Positions 19,900-31,229 of a stretch of 64,000 nucleotides of DNA are shown one piece after another. The translations under genes and the position numbers were made by a program. The notes beneath the pieces were generated by a model that was not told the DNA's origin, made no database searches, and saw only the letters and a program-made list of their open reading frames with translations. The first letter of the stretch is position 1. The number at the start of each line of letters is the position of its first letter. Origin of the DNA: Acanthosepion lycidas. Lineage: Eukaryota; Mollusca; Cephalopoda; Sepiida; Sepiidae. Location: the NCBI GenBank assembly GCA_963932145.1, contig OZ010582.1, positions 13,357,409 through 13,421,408 of the forward strand, read 5' to 3'.

Positions 19900-20960
19900 A
19901 CACTTTAAAATGAGACATTTTTTAATTTTTTAAATAAAAGATAAATTTTAAATAACTACAATGTATTTTCTTCTATTCCGTCTAAAATTAACCCCTTAAC
20001 TAAAATAAGTACAACAGCATTATATTTTTTTTTTTTTTTTATAAAACCATTAGCTACATTAATTACTGCCTTTTAAATTCCTTGCCATTCTTTTGACAAC
20101 AAATAAATGGCAGACCTTACCAATCTTTCTTCAAGCACCAAAAATGCTCACTCTCACGCTTTGTGTATTCTCTTCAAAATCTTCTATACAATTCATCCCA
20201 TACTAATTCATGTCAGTAGATAGCAATCTTTTCTGCTTCGTAAGCTTCCATAACATGGTTTTTTTGATTGCTATGCAGCCACTGAGCGCCGCTGATCTAA
20301 GTTATTTCTAAGAGTTAAGAGCGACACGGGTTGCCGCCGAGGGAAATTAAGTTCAGCTCTCAACTCTAGGGCAGTTTTCCTTCTATTTCTTTTGCTCTCA
20401 ATGATCAAGTGATTACATTCAGCAGCAGTTGTCACTTTTGGTGCTCCAGTTCTTTTGGGGTTTTTTGTCAACATTTCCGCAAGTCTGCCTTGAAATCTTC
20501 AAATTCTTGACAATTTTTCCTTCAGAGTCGACTTTCGTAAATAAAATTTCATTTTATTCGATCACCTCAATTCTAAGCTGCCTCACTTTTGCCATTTTAA
20601 ATGAATGAAAAACAAACATAAAAATACTAAAGTAATGGCACAATACGTTTTCTACAAACAGGGCTACATAGGTTTTGCTACCAACATTAGTCAGTGCTAA
20701 ATTAACATTTAGAACCTGTATAAACTTTGACATATTTGTGAATTTTGATAATATCAAAACTTTATTGAATGCCGAAAAAAATATAATGTTTCTCATACAA
20801 AATATTCATAATTTAGAAAAATATCTTGTAGATAGAATAATCCAAATTTGACCTTTTTGATAGAAGTGGAATCTGGAGAAAGACGTAAAAATAATAGCAT
20901 AGTTACTGTCGTTTTATATTTTACTTTAAAATATATACAAAAATGTCTCATTTTAATTTT
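19900..20960 (-). mobile_element. Tc1-like transposon remnant
   Basis: TTTAAAATGAGACATTTTT (about 19903-19921) reappears inverted at about 20938-20957, suggesting terminal repeats of a ~1.05-kb element. Between them lies a minus-strand Tc1 transposase N-terminal remnant. The catalytic half is not recognisable, so this is a relic. The inverted pair might also be chance in AT-rich DNA. Confidence 0.55.
20271..20595 (-). pseudogene. Tc1-like transposase N-terminal remnant
   Basis: Reading from 20595 downward, MAKVRQLRIEVIE opens the frame. After a stop and a frameshift it continues with PKRTGAPKVTTAAECNHLII, then KTALELRAELNF and SLLTLRNNL. This is the usual order of the Tc1 DNA-binding domain: a first helix-turn-helix, a linker like RSGRPRxTTxxED, then the second domain ending VSxxTVRRxL. 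The DDE core is missing. It would have bound the terminal repeats. Confidence 0.75.
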
Positions 20961-20969
20961 GTTTAGGCC

Positions 20970-21425
20970 TCACACCCCAAGCAAGGCAGGAGTGCCACTA
21001 GCACATAATGGTTTACAGAGAGTGGGAGCAAGAGCAAATGGGGGGGGGTTGAAGAAAGGATAAAGAGAAGGACGGCATCAGAAGATGTCGATTGACATTA
21101 CATTTGGATATTTGAAAATGATAGCTATCAGGGAAGCAAGTAAGAGGAAAGGTGTTCCACTGTCAGGAAGTGCGAGATAAGAAGTTGTTGGAGTAGAAGA
21201 GGCGGTTACATTTAACTGTTTCGACAGTGAAAGGGTGGGACCGAGATTCCAATCTAGTAGCGCGCTTAAATTCATGCAGTTTGGGAACCATTTAAAGTCG
21301 CTCGTTATAGCAGTTGCTATGAAAATATTTGCAGAAAAGACATAGAGATGTCACAGCATGTTGGTGAGAAAGTGACTGCAGACGAGATGCCAGCTCAGGA
21401 CCTATTACATTGCGTATCAGTCATT
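20970..21425 (-). mobile_element. Jockey-like LINE 3' end, second copy
   Basis: Shares with 5905-6340, in order, CACCCCAAGCAAGGCAGG, ATGTCGATTGACATTACATT, GACAGTGAAAGGGTGGGACC and ATTCATGCAGTTTGGGAACC. The minus strand reads in broken frames as the conserved LINE C-terminus. 5'-truncated and without an open frame of any length. Confidence 0.85.
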
Positions 21426-21912
21426 TTTAAGGAAATGCAGAGTATCCTCAAAACTCTTCGTTCTTAGTGTATATTTACATGAGTGAAAACAAAGCATTAT
21501 ATAAAGTAAAAGTATATTTTCAAATTTGTTGATATTTTATTCTATAAAACCGCCTCGAAAATTGCCTAGAACGTTAATTTTATGCATTAGGTTTACAATG
21601 GGGCCCTTCAATCAATATTTTGGACTGTGTGGCTGTTATTTGGTTTTGATCTCTATGACTCCCGACCATAGATATTCAGCGGGGGCAAAATCAGAAAACT
21701 GTGACGGGGTAATCATCGTGAATATTCTTCTCCAGTCTGACACACATGGAAACTATGTAAGACATTCTAATTTGGCAGATCTACACGAGGTACATTCATT
21801 TATGCTATGGCATCGAAACTTTAGCATTAAAAGAAGTTCTGTGGCGAAATGTGGATCGCGTTGCTCCAGATCCCCAGGAACCTAAGAGGCAATGTAAAAT
21901 TGGTGTTCTATA

Positions 21913-21915
<3 letters not shown>
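21426..21915. other. Unassigned sequence with a 119-codon frame
   Basis: The plus frame 21526-21885 is open for 119 codons but has no recognised domain, no neighbours suggesting a gene and no clear splice or promoter context. It is probably chance or an unrecognised repeat. Confidence 0.35.
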
Positions 21916-21974
<59 letters not shown>

Positions 21975-22139
21975 GCAACTGGGGACATTTTCGTGTCTCG
22001 CTATGTTGCTTTTCTGAAGAGCACGGAGTTACAATTCATTGTTGTTGTGTTAACTCAGAAGCTTTCATATTAACTCCTTGGTCTCTTTATATCTGAAAGA
22101 GAAATGACTATTTAAAAAGTTGATACAAACACACAAAAA

Positions 22140-22204
<65 letters not shown>
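21916..22204. repeat. Two (AT)n microsatellites
   Basis: Pure AT at 21916-21973 and 22144-22204, separated by 170 bases with no recognised feature. Confidence 0.96.
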
Positions 22205-22208
<4 letters not shown>

Positions 22209-22378
22209 CTCGTTTAATATTTCATCATTATTCGGTACTAACCTAGAAGCAGGCCTTCGGGCGAACTTTAGTCTAGTTTAGGCGGAGGGATTTTAAGCCT
22301 TCGGGCTTTTACCTTTAGCGTCCCATCAATTTAGAAATAACCAAATTATTTTATCTTTATCCGACACATCACTTCGGC
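22205..22378. other. Unassigned sequence with CCTTCGGGC repeats
   Basis: GGCCTTCGGGCGAAC and GCCTTCGGGCTTTTACC recur 40 bases apart in this GC-richer patch. No class recognised. Confidence 0.5.
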
Positions 22379-23105
22379 AGGGATCGGGAAGCTATGGCAC
22401 GGGTGCCACATATGGCACGCCAAACAAATTCCAATGCAGCGGCAAATGTCACCACAAAGTCTGAAATAATAACTACTACAATATTTAGCTGTTTCAATTT
22501 TAATATATATTAAAGTATATATACTATATATTCGTCTTCGTCGGTTTCCGTCCGTCTCGAGTGACGATGGAGTAGCGTGGTGCGCTACGAGACTGGTCGG
22601 GATATATGGAGAACTAGAGCTGCCCGGACGTCTAGTTCCCCCTTTCGGCCTTGCTAGCAGATTCCAAAGGAGAGGTTGAACCAATACAGTTTGGTACCAG
22701 CGCGGCTGCCGCAGTTGCCGGAAGGTATCACAAAGTGCCGTCCATCCGCCTTAGGGGCTCCACGCCGGGTTTGAATTCAGAGTTGTACTTCTCCTGGACC
22801 AATTGCTATCCAAGGCTATAGAACCCAGTCTTTCCTACTATTTACTCATGGCTAGAGGTAGAAGAAGAGGATTCACACCTTTCCCAAGGGTATTAGCACG
22901 TAAGTGAATGTAATGGATTCGAGTGGAATTCGAACTTGGCTCTCCGATTTCTAAATCCAAGCCGCTCTCCACCGTGCCTCCTCTACTATATAAAATATAT
23001 TGTAGAGCAGGTATATTGATCTTGACTTGTATAAAAATACGTATGCACTGAATGTTTTTAAAAACCTAAGTCGGCACTAAGTTAGCAAAAGATTGCCGAC
23101 TCCTG
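22379..23105. mobile_element. hAT-like MITE, unit 1, split by a SINE
   Basis: The left end CAGGGATCGGGAAGCTATGG and the complemented right end CAGGAGTCGGCAATCTTTTG resemble the CAGGGGTCGGCAA terminal repeat of hAT (MER5/Charlie-type) MITEs. The central part GGCACGCCAAACAAATTCCA is shared with unit 2. A 453-bp SINE insertion (22531-22983) interrupts it. No clear 8-bp target duplication was found. Confidence 0.75.
22531..22983 (-). mobile_element. Full-length tRNA-derived SINE inserted in the hAT-like unit
   Basis: On the minus strand the head reads GGCACGGTGGAGAGCGGCTT, with a B-box-like AAGTTCGAATTCC (22937-22925). A middle part (CATTACATTCACTTACGTGC, AGACTGGGTTCTATAGCC) and a GC-rich tail ending GACGGAAACCGACGAAGACG follow. 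It is the most complete member of the SINE family also seen at 26928 and 55183. TACTATATA lies at both edges (22522-22530 and 22984-22992). This may be a target duplication, but unit 2 carries the same nine bases twice without an insert. Confidence 0.8.
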
Positions 23106-23405
23106 TCATATCCAACCGATCTCCGGCAAGCTACGGCACGGATGCCACACGTGGCACGCCAAGCAATTTCCAATGCAGCGGCAAATTATATCAAAACGTC
23201 CAAACCAATAAATACTACAACGCAAAGAAGATATTTAGCTGTTTCAATTTTAATATAAGTATATATACTATATATTACTATATAAAATATATTGTAGAAC
23301 AGATATATTGACCTTGTTGTATAAAAATACGTATGCTGTTAGCACACTGAATGTTTTTAAAAAACTAAATCGGCACATAGCAAAAGATTGCCGACCTCTG
23401 TTATA
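23106..23405. mobile_element. hAT-like MITE, unit 2
   Basis: Uninterrupted copy of the same element in tandem: CTCCGGCAAGCTACGGCACG to AAAGATTGCCGACCTCTG. It shows the structure unit 1 had before the SINE insertion. The flank (TCATATCCAACC and TTATATGCAACC) recurs after each unit, so the pair arose by tandem duplication. Confidence 0.8.
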
Positions 23406-24165
23406 TGCAACCAATCTCAGAAGATTGTTTACATTTATTTTGCGGGAAAATTCTATATTAATTCAAACTCAACTTTATGATCCCTTCTTCTAAAGTCACA
23501 CTTAAAATGACATAAGGAACCTCGAACTATATAATATTTCGAATACATCAGAGTACGCGTGATAGAAAAGCAAAAAAGAAAATATATATGAGCAATGTAC
23601 CATGCCCTGCTTAAGAATAAATTACAATTTAATCAGACGATATTAATTGTAATTGCAACAAAAAGCGAAATTAAATTTAAAACTTTAATAAATAATACTT
23701 TTTAAACCTTTCATTCTGTCCGATATTTAAATTTAACTTTAAATGTGTTATTTAATTTGTAATCGCGTGTAATCTGTTACTTCAGATTGTTTATGATTCG
23801 CTACATTGAAAAACGGACGGACACATGTGTATTTCTATAGGTTTTACTGAGATTACATATGCAGTACGCTTATTATTTTTGTGGTCAAATGAATACAGTG
23901 CATATTATTAAAAAGCGAAGGAAAAAATAATCTTTTGAGTATCCAGCTTGCAGGTTTTAAAGAAAAATACCGATGAGACGTTTGCAAACCTCTGATAATT
24001 CTTTTGCATGTTTATTTTCCTTATGAATGTAGGCGACAATGGTTCTCCACTTCTTGTTGCTCTAAGTGTCGTGTCTCTTTCTGCCCTCGATTTTTGTCCC
24101 CGCTCTAGCATCGATATATCCAAACTGGTTTTGTAAGGTACTCGCTGTTACCACGTATCAATATT
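23406..24165. other. Unassigned sequence
   Basis: No gene recognised. The minus frame 23908-24123 could be an eroded part of the LINE to its right, but no motif supports this. Confidence 0.45.
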
Positions 24166-24169
24166 TTAT

Positions 24170-24620
24170 GCGAGTTTTAAATTTTCCAACTCCTCTACCC
24201 TCATAGAGGACGATAGATATGGCAAAGACTGTCATCAGTCTTTTCTTTCGTTATAACGAAATTGTCTTATATTCTTACATTATGTAATTTGTTGACGGGC
24301 CCTTTCGATATTCCGCTAATATATTGGTCCATTGTGTCACACTTTCCGTCGAGTGTTTAGACAATAATGAGATGGTTAATTGGATAGTTACATTCAGCAC
24401 TTGCATGTAACCAATTCGAAACTGACATCTTTGGCTGTCTCTTTACCTAATGACTATATATTCTGTTTTCGTATAATATGGTCACATATTTGTTTTCAAT
24501 TGAAATTTACTACCTAGACTATGAGACTTTATCTTTTGCTTCTGAGTCAACCATCAATACAGTGTCATTTGCGTATCTTATATTGTTAACATTATAAAAG
24601 TAATGGAAATATTAACTGTT
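24170..24620 (-). pseudogene. RTE-like LINE RT remnant
   Basis: Minus-strand translation near 24600-24545 gives NVNNIRYANDTVLMVDSEAK, the conserved block INNIRYADDTVL with the first catalytic Asp of YADD changed to Asn. Further on, weaker blocks in other frames are reached before about 24170. The enzyme is inactive. The INNIRYADDT wording fits the RTE/BovB-type or a related clade of non-LTR elements. Confidence 0.7.
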
Positions 24621-25254
24621 TCCTTATCTGGGAACGGTTGGCATTCATTAACCGTGTAATTATTGCGACTTTCATTTGAAATTTATAAAATCTTTCTCTT
24701 AAAAAAAATTTCAGAAAAATATAAATATCAAGTCCACAATAGTTATCGCTCTTTCCAGTATTGATGGTAGCTTCCTTTTATCCGATAGAGTGTGGAAATT
24801 CTTGATTATGCCATAATTTTCTTTTCGAGTTACATGCGTTATCCATCTTATATATTTCTGTTGTTGAAAGTCTTCAGTTAATTTGGTTTCTGGTTTTTGG
24901 TACAGTGATTATTTAGCGCCAGTCATCGAAGTTCGAAGCCTTCTTTAGGGTCTACAGGCTTCATTTGTACGATGCCATTTTAATAATTGATCTCAGAAAA
25001 TGGTTGAATACAGCTGAGAGTTTAGATAGGTCTAAACGATTTTGACGACATTAATATGAACGTCTTAATCTGAAGAGGCTATTTAAAAAATATTAGTCGA
25101 GCTTTTAGGATAATATCTGGGATTTAAAGCAACTATTCTTAGTGCAACATATTCTATGTTTAATTTACATATCTTTGATAGTATATGCATTACAGAATGC
25201 TAGGTAAACTTTTAATATCTGTTTATATCTGTTTATATCTCTGAGATGTGTTAT
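24621..25254. other. Unassigned sequence, probably upstream LINE remains
   Basis: No block could be identified with confidence. Position suggests it may be the eroded upstream part of the minus-strand LINE. Confidence 0.35.
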
Positions 25255-26050
25255 TATGATTACTTGCATTATTTACATTATTCGGACTATTATTCTCATC
25301 TCCATTAGCATATTCACAAGTTTTCGGCCTTCTTCAGGCGAGATTCGATTTTCGAACCGAACCCTTTATTTTGTCCACCACGGTAGATTGTTGCATTTCC
25401 ACGTGTCATGCCTCTTCCGGGTCTCCTTTCCTCTGCTATAATCTTCCTTTCCCGTAGCTGACCATATATGGAGGGAAAAAGGAGATCACTGCCTACCCCC
25501 GTGGGATGAGGTTGAATTAATAGACAGAGAGAATCACTGGAAAATGCGAAAACTTAAGGAATTAGTACTAGGCCACAAAATTGTTGACCAAGCATAGAAA
25601 TGAATACAATATGGGAACCAGTAATAAGGAGTGCTAGAGAAAAGCAATGAATGACAACAAAAATTGCAATATAAGTTCTGGTAAAAAAGTAATAATAATA
25701 ACAGAAAAAATTGCAATCTGAGCACTGGTAAAAGAAAAAAGGTTGCTGGGTCATTAGGTTTATAAGTCTCAAAAATTCATACACATAAGTCTTCAAGAAC
25801 ACATGGCCCAGTGGAGAAAGACGTTGGTTAGATCCAGTAACTAGACCCAAAAGAGTTGTAAATTAAAGTTGAGTTAAAGGGAAATAACTGAGACATCCGG
25901 AAGAGGCATGGCACGTGGAACTAGAACAATCTACGTAGGTGGACGAAAGGGTTCGGTTCAAAATTACAATCACATGAAGAAAGCCAAAACGTTGTGTATA
26001 TGGCAATGAAAATGAGGAGAACCGTTTGAATAATGTAAAAATTGCAAGTA
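25255..26050. repeat. Inverted repeat with ~185-bp arms
   Basis: The arm 25255-25440 contains TTTACATTATTCGGA, TTTTCGGCCTTCTTCAGGCG, GAACCGAACCCTTTATTTTG and CGTGTCATGCCTCTTCCGGG. The arm 25870-26050, complemented, carries TTTACATTATTCAAACGG, GTTTTGGCTTTCTTCATGTG, GAACCGAACCCTTTCGTCC and CGTGCCATGCCTCTTCCGGA. About 430 unassigned bases lie between. The arms have diverged by small indels. A related compact inverted repeat lies at 30154-30345. Confidence 0.85.
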
Positions 26051-26117
26051 AACTTTTCATATAAAAACTGAAATTAAAAATTTCACAAGCATTAAATATG
26101 TGGATGGATATGGTCTT

Positions 26118-26184
<67 letters not shown>

Positions 26185-26185
26185 T
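26118..26185. repeat. (AT)n microsatellite
   Basis: AT tract with one ACAT interruption near its right end. Confidence 0.96.
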
Positions 26186-26927
26186 AATTTCACTTACTTC
26201 TACATTTCTTTGGGGAATTTTCCCAACTAAACAATTTCTCTCGATGGGCGTGAGAATTTATTCATTTATACTTATGCTTATTGGGTTTATATTGTCTGTG
26301 CGTGTTTGTGCGTCTTTTTGGAGAACCTCTGTGACTGTCTAACAAAGTCCGCCATAATGTCTTATGCCAAGATAATATTTATGACCCTATTTTCAGTGCT
26401 GATATGTTTGTGATATTGCTTGGATGTGTCTTCTTGCTGTTGATGACAGAAGACGAGGTGATAATGGCAAAGTATATCGAACCGAACATTTTCAAAGAGT
26501 AATCTATTCAAAAGCGGAAATAGTTAAGAAACACACTGTAAACAATAATTCCCAGAAGTCTATACAAGTGCTTGCAATACTATTTCCTATTTAAAAAAAA
26601 AAAAGCAAGGATATTGAGTGCTCTTTTGTTAAATGAAATTAGGAGGGAGTGACAAAAATGACGTCATATATAAATGGGAAGAGCAAAACATTTGGTTCGG
26701 GTTTTGTAAGTTTTGAAGCCATCTCCTTTGGGAGAAAATATCGCGTACAATATTAAGATTTTCATTATTTCTGAAAAAAATAAAAATAAAACTATGTCTT
26801 TGAGAAGTAATTTTATGCATATTTTTTTTAACGGGATAAACAGGAAACCTTAATTCAAACAATTTTACATACAGGGAATCAGAAAATCTTTATTTCACAT
26901 ATTTACATACACATGAGAAAAAAAAGG
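26186..26927. other. Unassigned sequence
   Basis: No gene or element recognised. Frames at 26100-26342 (+) and 26629-26862 (-) show no motif. Confidence 0.5.
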
Positions 26928-27135
26928 AGTAATGGATAGCAGCTCAAATTGAGAAATCGGGTGAGCCGAGTTCGAATTCCAGTCAGATCCATTGCATTCA
27001 CTTACGTGTTAATAACCTTGAGAAAGGTATGAAATAATTTTTTGTCCCCCCAGCTACAGGTAAGTAGGCAAACAGACAGGGTTCTATAGCCAGGGATCAT
27101 CTGTCATGTATCGAAAGATACATGATCGCCTAAGC
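26928..27135 (+). mobile_element. tRNA-derived SINE, 3'-truncated
   Basis: Head GGAGTAATGGATAGCAGCTC, B box GAGTTCGAATTCC at 26968-26980, then CCATTGCATTCACTTACGTG and CAGGGTTCTATAGCCAGGGA as in the 22531-22983 SINE. The GC-rich tail is absent. Confidence 0.8.
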
Positions 27136-27679
27136 CTGTATCACGCATGGCACATTCATTTATAATTATGCGTATGATGTTTAACTGAATAGAAAAAAGA
27201 AAAGGAAAATTTCCATGCACAACAAAGCATTTCATGCACCACACATAGAAAAGTAGACGGACAAATGGAATTATCTATAGTGACAATTGTATTGAGTAAG
27301 TATAGTATGTTTCTTCATGATGGATCCGAGCAGGCAACTGTAAGCCATATTCACCTCCCCAAAATATGCAGTATAATATAATGTGCATCTATTTATATTT
27401 TTTATTTATATACACATACGTATATGTGTGTGTGCGCGCGCGTGTTAATCATATATGTTTCCTTGTGTCACTAATGCATGGTGACGGACATCTATCAAAG
27501 TAATTCATATATGCATAAAGACGTGTGTGCACGTATGTGCGTGGGCACACGCGCGAATGAGAGAGCGTGTGTATGTGTGTTTAATCAAAAGTGCATGCTG
27601 GTTAGCAGTTTTACTTGTAAAAGTAATCATGGTATACGCAATATTGACCATTTTGTCTCCTGAATCGAAAATCTGAACA

Positions 27680-27731
<52 letters not shown>

Positions 27732-28735
27732 TAATTTATTTTATCATTTACGATATTATCAGACTAAAGTGATGTGTTTTAAGTGTCTCTCAGGGGCTGA
27801 TGATAGCCGTGTACAGAACAGTTTGAAATGGACAATATCTATGTTGAGGTAATTCTTCATCGAACTCTCTGTGGATCAGTTTTAATAATTAATATTACTA
27901 GGATCCACCCGGATTATATACCAACGGATCGATTAACTGTACTGTATATATATATATATATAGGCTCGATTTAAAAAACCAATAGTATTGCAGAGTGTGT
28001 TGTTTTTGGATAATTACTTGAATCGATAAACAATTACGTATTTTACCGCATTTAATATATTCTATTTTCTTATATCTAAGAGAAGTAACACGCAATTATT
28101 CAATATCAACACAAGTTTTATCTACTGATTCTTAATAGAATTCTCACATATGTACGGACGAGTTTCTTATTATCCTTATTAAAGGAAGAAATAAAATTAC
28201 CATGTTGAAGTACGTTCATTATATTTACGAGTACTTTCGACATTAGCACGATGTTATCTTCAGGGTCTTGTTTTTTTTCTAAGAGAAAACTGCTGTGTTC
28301 ACGTAAAAATTATTATTTTTTACTTGTGAAGGGAAAACGCTCATATTCAGGGTCTTGTTTTTACCGTATTCATCTGGAAATTATTTTTTTTACTTATGAA
28401 GCGAAAGACGCTAAACTTATGTAATGAACAATTTTTAAATTTTATGCTGTAAACATACACGTGCATTAACGTCAAGAAATGTAACTCAGTTCCTTAGATG
28501 CCTATTTTTTTTAACTATTTAAAGTTATTAATTATAAACTAGATATTTTAAACTATCTGCTGTAAAGTACTAGGGAATAAAATGGATATACATCAACATG
28601 GTAGATTTCATTCTTTCTTTATTAAGGATACTAAGAAACTCGTCCTTAAATATGAGAGGATCCCATTTAGAACAAAACAAAACTTGATTAAATACATAAT
28701 TATTACATATACATATCTTAATTAAAAATGCTGCC
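27136..28735. other. Unassigned sequence with short (AT)n tracts
   Basis: No gene recognised. AT tracts at 27684-27726 and 27944-27961. The segment ACTTTCGACATTAGCACGAT with ATCTTCAGGG (about 28233-28265) has the style of Penelope-like 3' tails but is unsupported by coding sequence. Confidence 0.45.
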
Positions 28736-28749
28736 AACACGCACGCACG

Positions 28750-28780
<31 letters not shown>

Positions 28781-28782
28781 GT
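28736..28782. repeat. (CA)n-(AT)n microsatellite
   Basis: Short ACGC/CA run followed by AT. Confidence 0.93.
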
Positions 28783-29363
28783 ACAGAAGTTTCATTAAAG
28801 AAAACAGACAAGATACTACGATTAAGTGTATTTCCTTACACCTGTCCGACCAAAGCTCTATTATAATCCATTTAAGCACACACACAAACTTACCAGATTC
28901 CATCCGAAACATACTAGTAGATAATACAAACATAATTCCTTCATTCACATGTAAAAAAAATAGATAAAAAATAATGGAAGCTTTAATAATAAACAAAGAA
29001 AAAAACAACACTTAATAATATAACTAAGAACACGGCTACAATGTGCTGACAGTTTTCGGAACATAAAACATCCCTGTACCGCTAGAAACATACACACAAC
29101 CCATACACCTAATTAAAAAGCAAAAATAAAGTCATCCTTGATAATGGCTAAAAATATAGCCGAAATCGCTTCGAATTACAGAACATTTGGACATTTTCTA
29201 CACACTCTGTGTCCAGAAAAGAAAACACTTGTTCGAACACAAGAAAAATTAAATAAAAAGCTTAGTTGTAGTACCTTGTACCTTGTGTGTGTTTGCATTG
29301 TATTTTTACTTAAATCAAAATTTCTTTTGGTTAGCTTTTTCTAGATTTCCACTTCTCATGTAT

Positions 29364-29423
<60 letters not shown>

Positions 29424-30153
29424 GCTTCCTAAAATATTATTGTAATAAATACAAGCAATAAAATACAAAATTTAAAAAAAAATGTTTCCTTCATTTCTTA
29501 ACCTCAACTTAGTCTGAAATTTCTCCAAGAATTCCGTTTTTTATTCATTTTTTTTTCTTATCTCGAGAGGCATCTGATATTTAACTTTGTTTTTCTTCTT
29601 TATAATTTTTCCCATGCCACCCTCTGTGCCAAACAATTCGTCACAGGTTTGTTTATATCGAAGTCTGTGGGTCACCTTTACGTAAATGTACTGCCTTTCT
29701 TTGATGGATGTGCAGTGACATTCAGTTTCCCCGACAGTGTGAAAAACAGAGAATCATCAAGTAAGTACTTTGGTCTGGGATTCTTCAAGCAGTATTTATT
29801 TACTTTCCTACGGGTGAGATTATCCGGCATTGCCTGGGGTTTTATCAACATCATGATTTATAAACTTCACTTTTTCTTTCATATCACTCAGTACAATTTG
29901 TTACACTATCAAAGAAATATTTTCAGCGTTTTTCATATTATTATGCAAAATCTATCAATTTTACAAGCCAAATTGGAATGCATGCATTTAATCTTTTCAT
30001 GAAAAAGATATTTAAAATTCGTTTTCTTACTCTCATTCCTAATGGCACCAGATTTATTAAAGAATTTTTTTCATTAATTCTATTTTTCAGTAAGGATTAT
30101 CTTTAAAAAGATTTTAATTAATATCTGTCTATATTTCTGAGATGGTCTTGTAA
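28783..30153. other. Unassigned sequence with one (AT)n tract
   Basis: AT tract 29367-29418. CATCCTTGATAATGGCTA (29133-29150) recurs at 58506-58523. The 117-codon plus frame 29649-30002 is hydrophobic and AT-rich without a recognised domain, and I do not call it a gene. Confidence 0.45.
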
Positions 30154-30345
30154 TTATTTGCATTGTTCAGAATCTGTCCTCATCTTTGTTGCCATATTCG
30201 CCCATGTTTCGGTAGTTGTACGTTCCGGCTTTCTTCCAATAACCTGAAGAAAGCTGGACAGTTCAACGGCCGAAACGTCATAAATACGGCAGCAAAGATA
30301 AGGACAGCAGTCCGAACAATGTAAATAGTACTCTCCATTGATCAT
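30154..30345. repeat. Compact inverted repeat
   Basis: The left half (TTTGCATTGTTCAGAATCTG, TCCTCATCTTTGTTGCCATA, TTTCGG) and the complemented right half (TTTACATTGTTCGGACTGCT, GTCCTTATCTTTGCTGCCGT, TTTCGG) match along about 85 bp, meeting around GGCTTTCTTCC/GAAGAAAGCTGG. It is related to the arms at 25255 and 25870. Confidence 0.85.
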
Positions 30346-30449
30346 CTGAGAGACGTTTCTCTGCCTTCCATCTGCATGGCTGATGCTAACCTCCAGATAA
30401 GTGATTTTTTGAAACTTCTTGAGCTAACGTTCTCGGCTAACAGAAAGTA

Positions 30450-31085
30450 AAGGACTATATTAAATCCATTGCTAGATCACCTAGTAAGAAAGTTGATTCA
30501 TTGTGACGTGCGATAAAATCATTCTCCCCTGGATCTATCTTACATATATATATGCCTAATTCTGTCCATGATTACAATATTTCTGCCATATATATGCTGT
30601 GCACCTGCTATTTATCTAAAGCTCTTTGATAAAATCCAAAGAACAATCAGCAATATTATTGGCCCTGTTCTGGAGGCTGGCTTTTAATCATTTTCCTACC
30701 GCTTAGGGTTGCCTACTTGTGCTTTTTCTATAAATAATTTCATGGCAATTGTTCAGATGAGACCTTCACTAGGCTACCTAGACATTTTTAATTTAAGCGC
30801 AGTGCTAAACTGGCGTATAGTCTCAGCAATTTATAGTAGAGTTGGTTAGACGTAACCGTAAAATCTATGCTAACATTTTCTTTTCTCGCACTTCTCAGAA
30901 TTCCATTCTGACGCCATGTTTTCTAACCAACTTTTATCTTCAAAAATTTAAATGCAATTTCCTTCGCTATCTAATGTCCTCCTTATTCTTCTTTTTTTCT
31001 CGCTCTTCAGTTTTTTTTTTGTTTTTTATTTACTTCTTCCACACCCAGTAAACCATTGTGCCTTAGTGACTTCATTGCCTTACTT
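30450..31085 (+). mobile_element. Jockey-like LINE C-terminal fragment
   Basis: In broken plus frames the blocks are IKSIARSPSKKV, LFDKIQRTISNIIGPVLEAG (LDRIQRR block) and FSRTSQNSILTPCFLTNFYL with LQKFKCNFLRYLMSS (the SRLWNSLPxSCFPxxFNLQKFK end). Frames change several times and stops occur, so it is a dead 5'-truncated copy on the plus strand. It probably belongs to the same broad LINE type as 13680-14220. Confidence 0.8.
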
Positions 31086-31229
31086 GGAGTGAACTTGAAG
31101 AAAATTAACTTATTTCGGAAAAAAAATCACATTCAATATCTGCATTGAATAACAACTATATTTTTACGTTTAAACGCATAAAATAAGCTCACTCTACAAA
31201 TTGTATAATTTATTAGGAATTATTAATAG

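Noticed and set aside
21526-21885. 119-codon plus frame as a gene
   Set aside because: No motif or context. It lies between a LINE end and an AT tract. Kept only as a note in the feature list.
25863-26174. 103-codon minus frame as a gene
   Set aside because: It runs from an AT tract through one arm of the inverted repeat; its mirror arm is not open.
28200-28400. Penelope-like tail near 28.23-28.27 kb
   Set aside because: Only a short TTTCGACATTAGCACGATG-type stretch with no second copy or coding part. Too little to call.
29649-30002. 117-codon plus frame as a possible exon
   Set aside because: No recognised domain, no convincing splice sites, and an AT-rich hydrophobic composition expected by chance.
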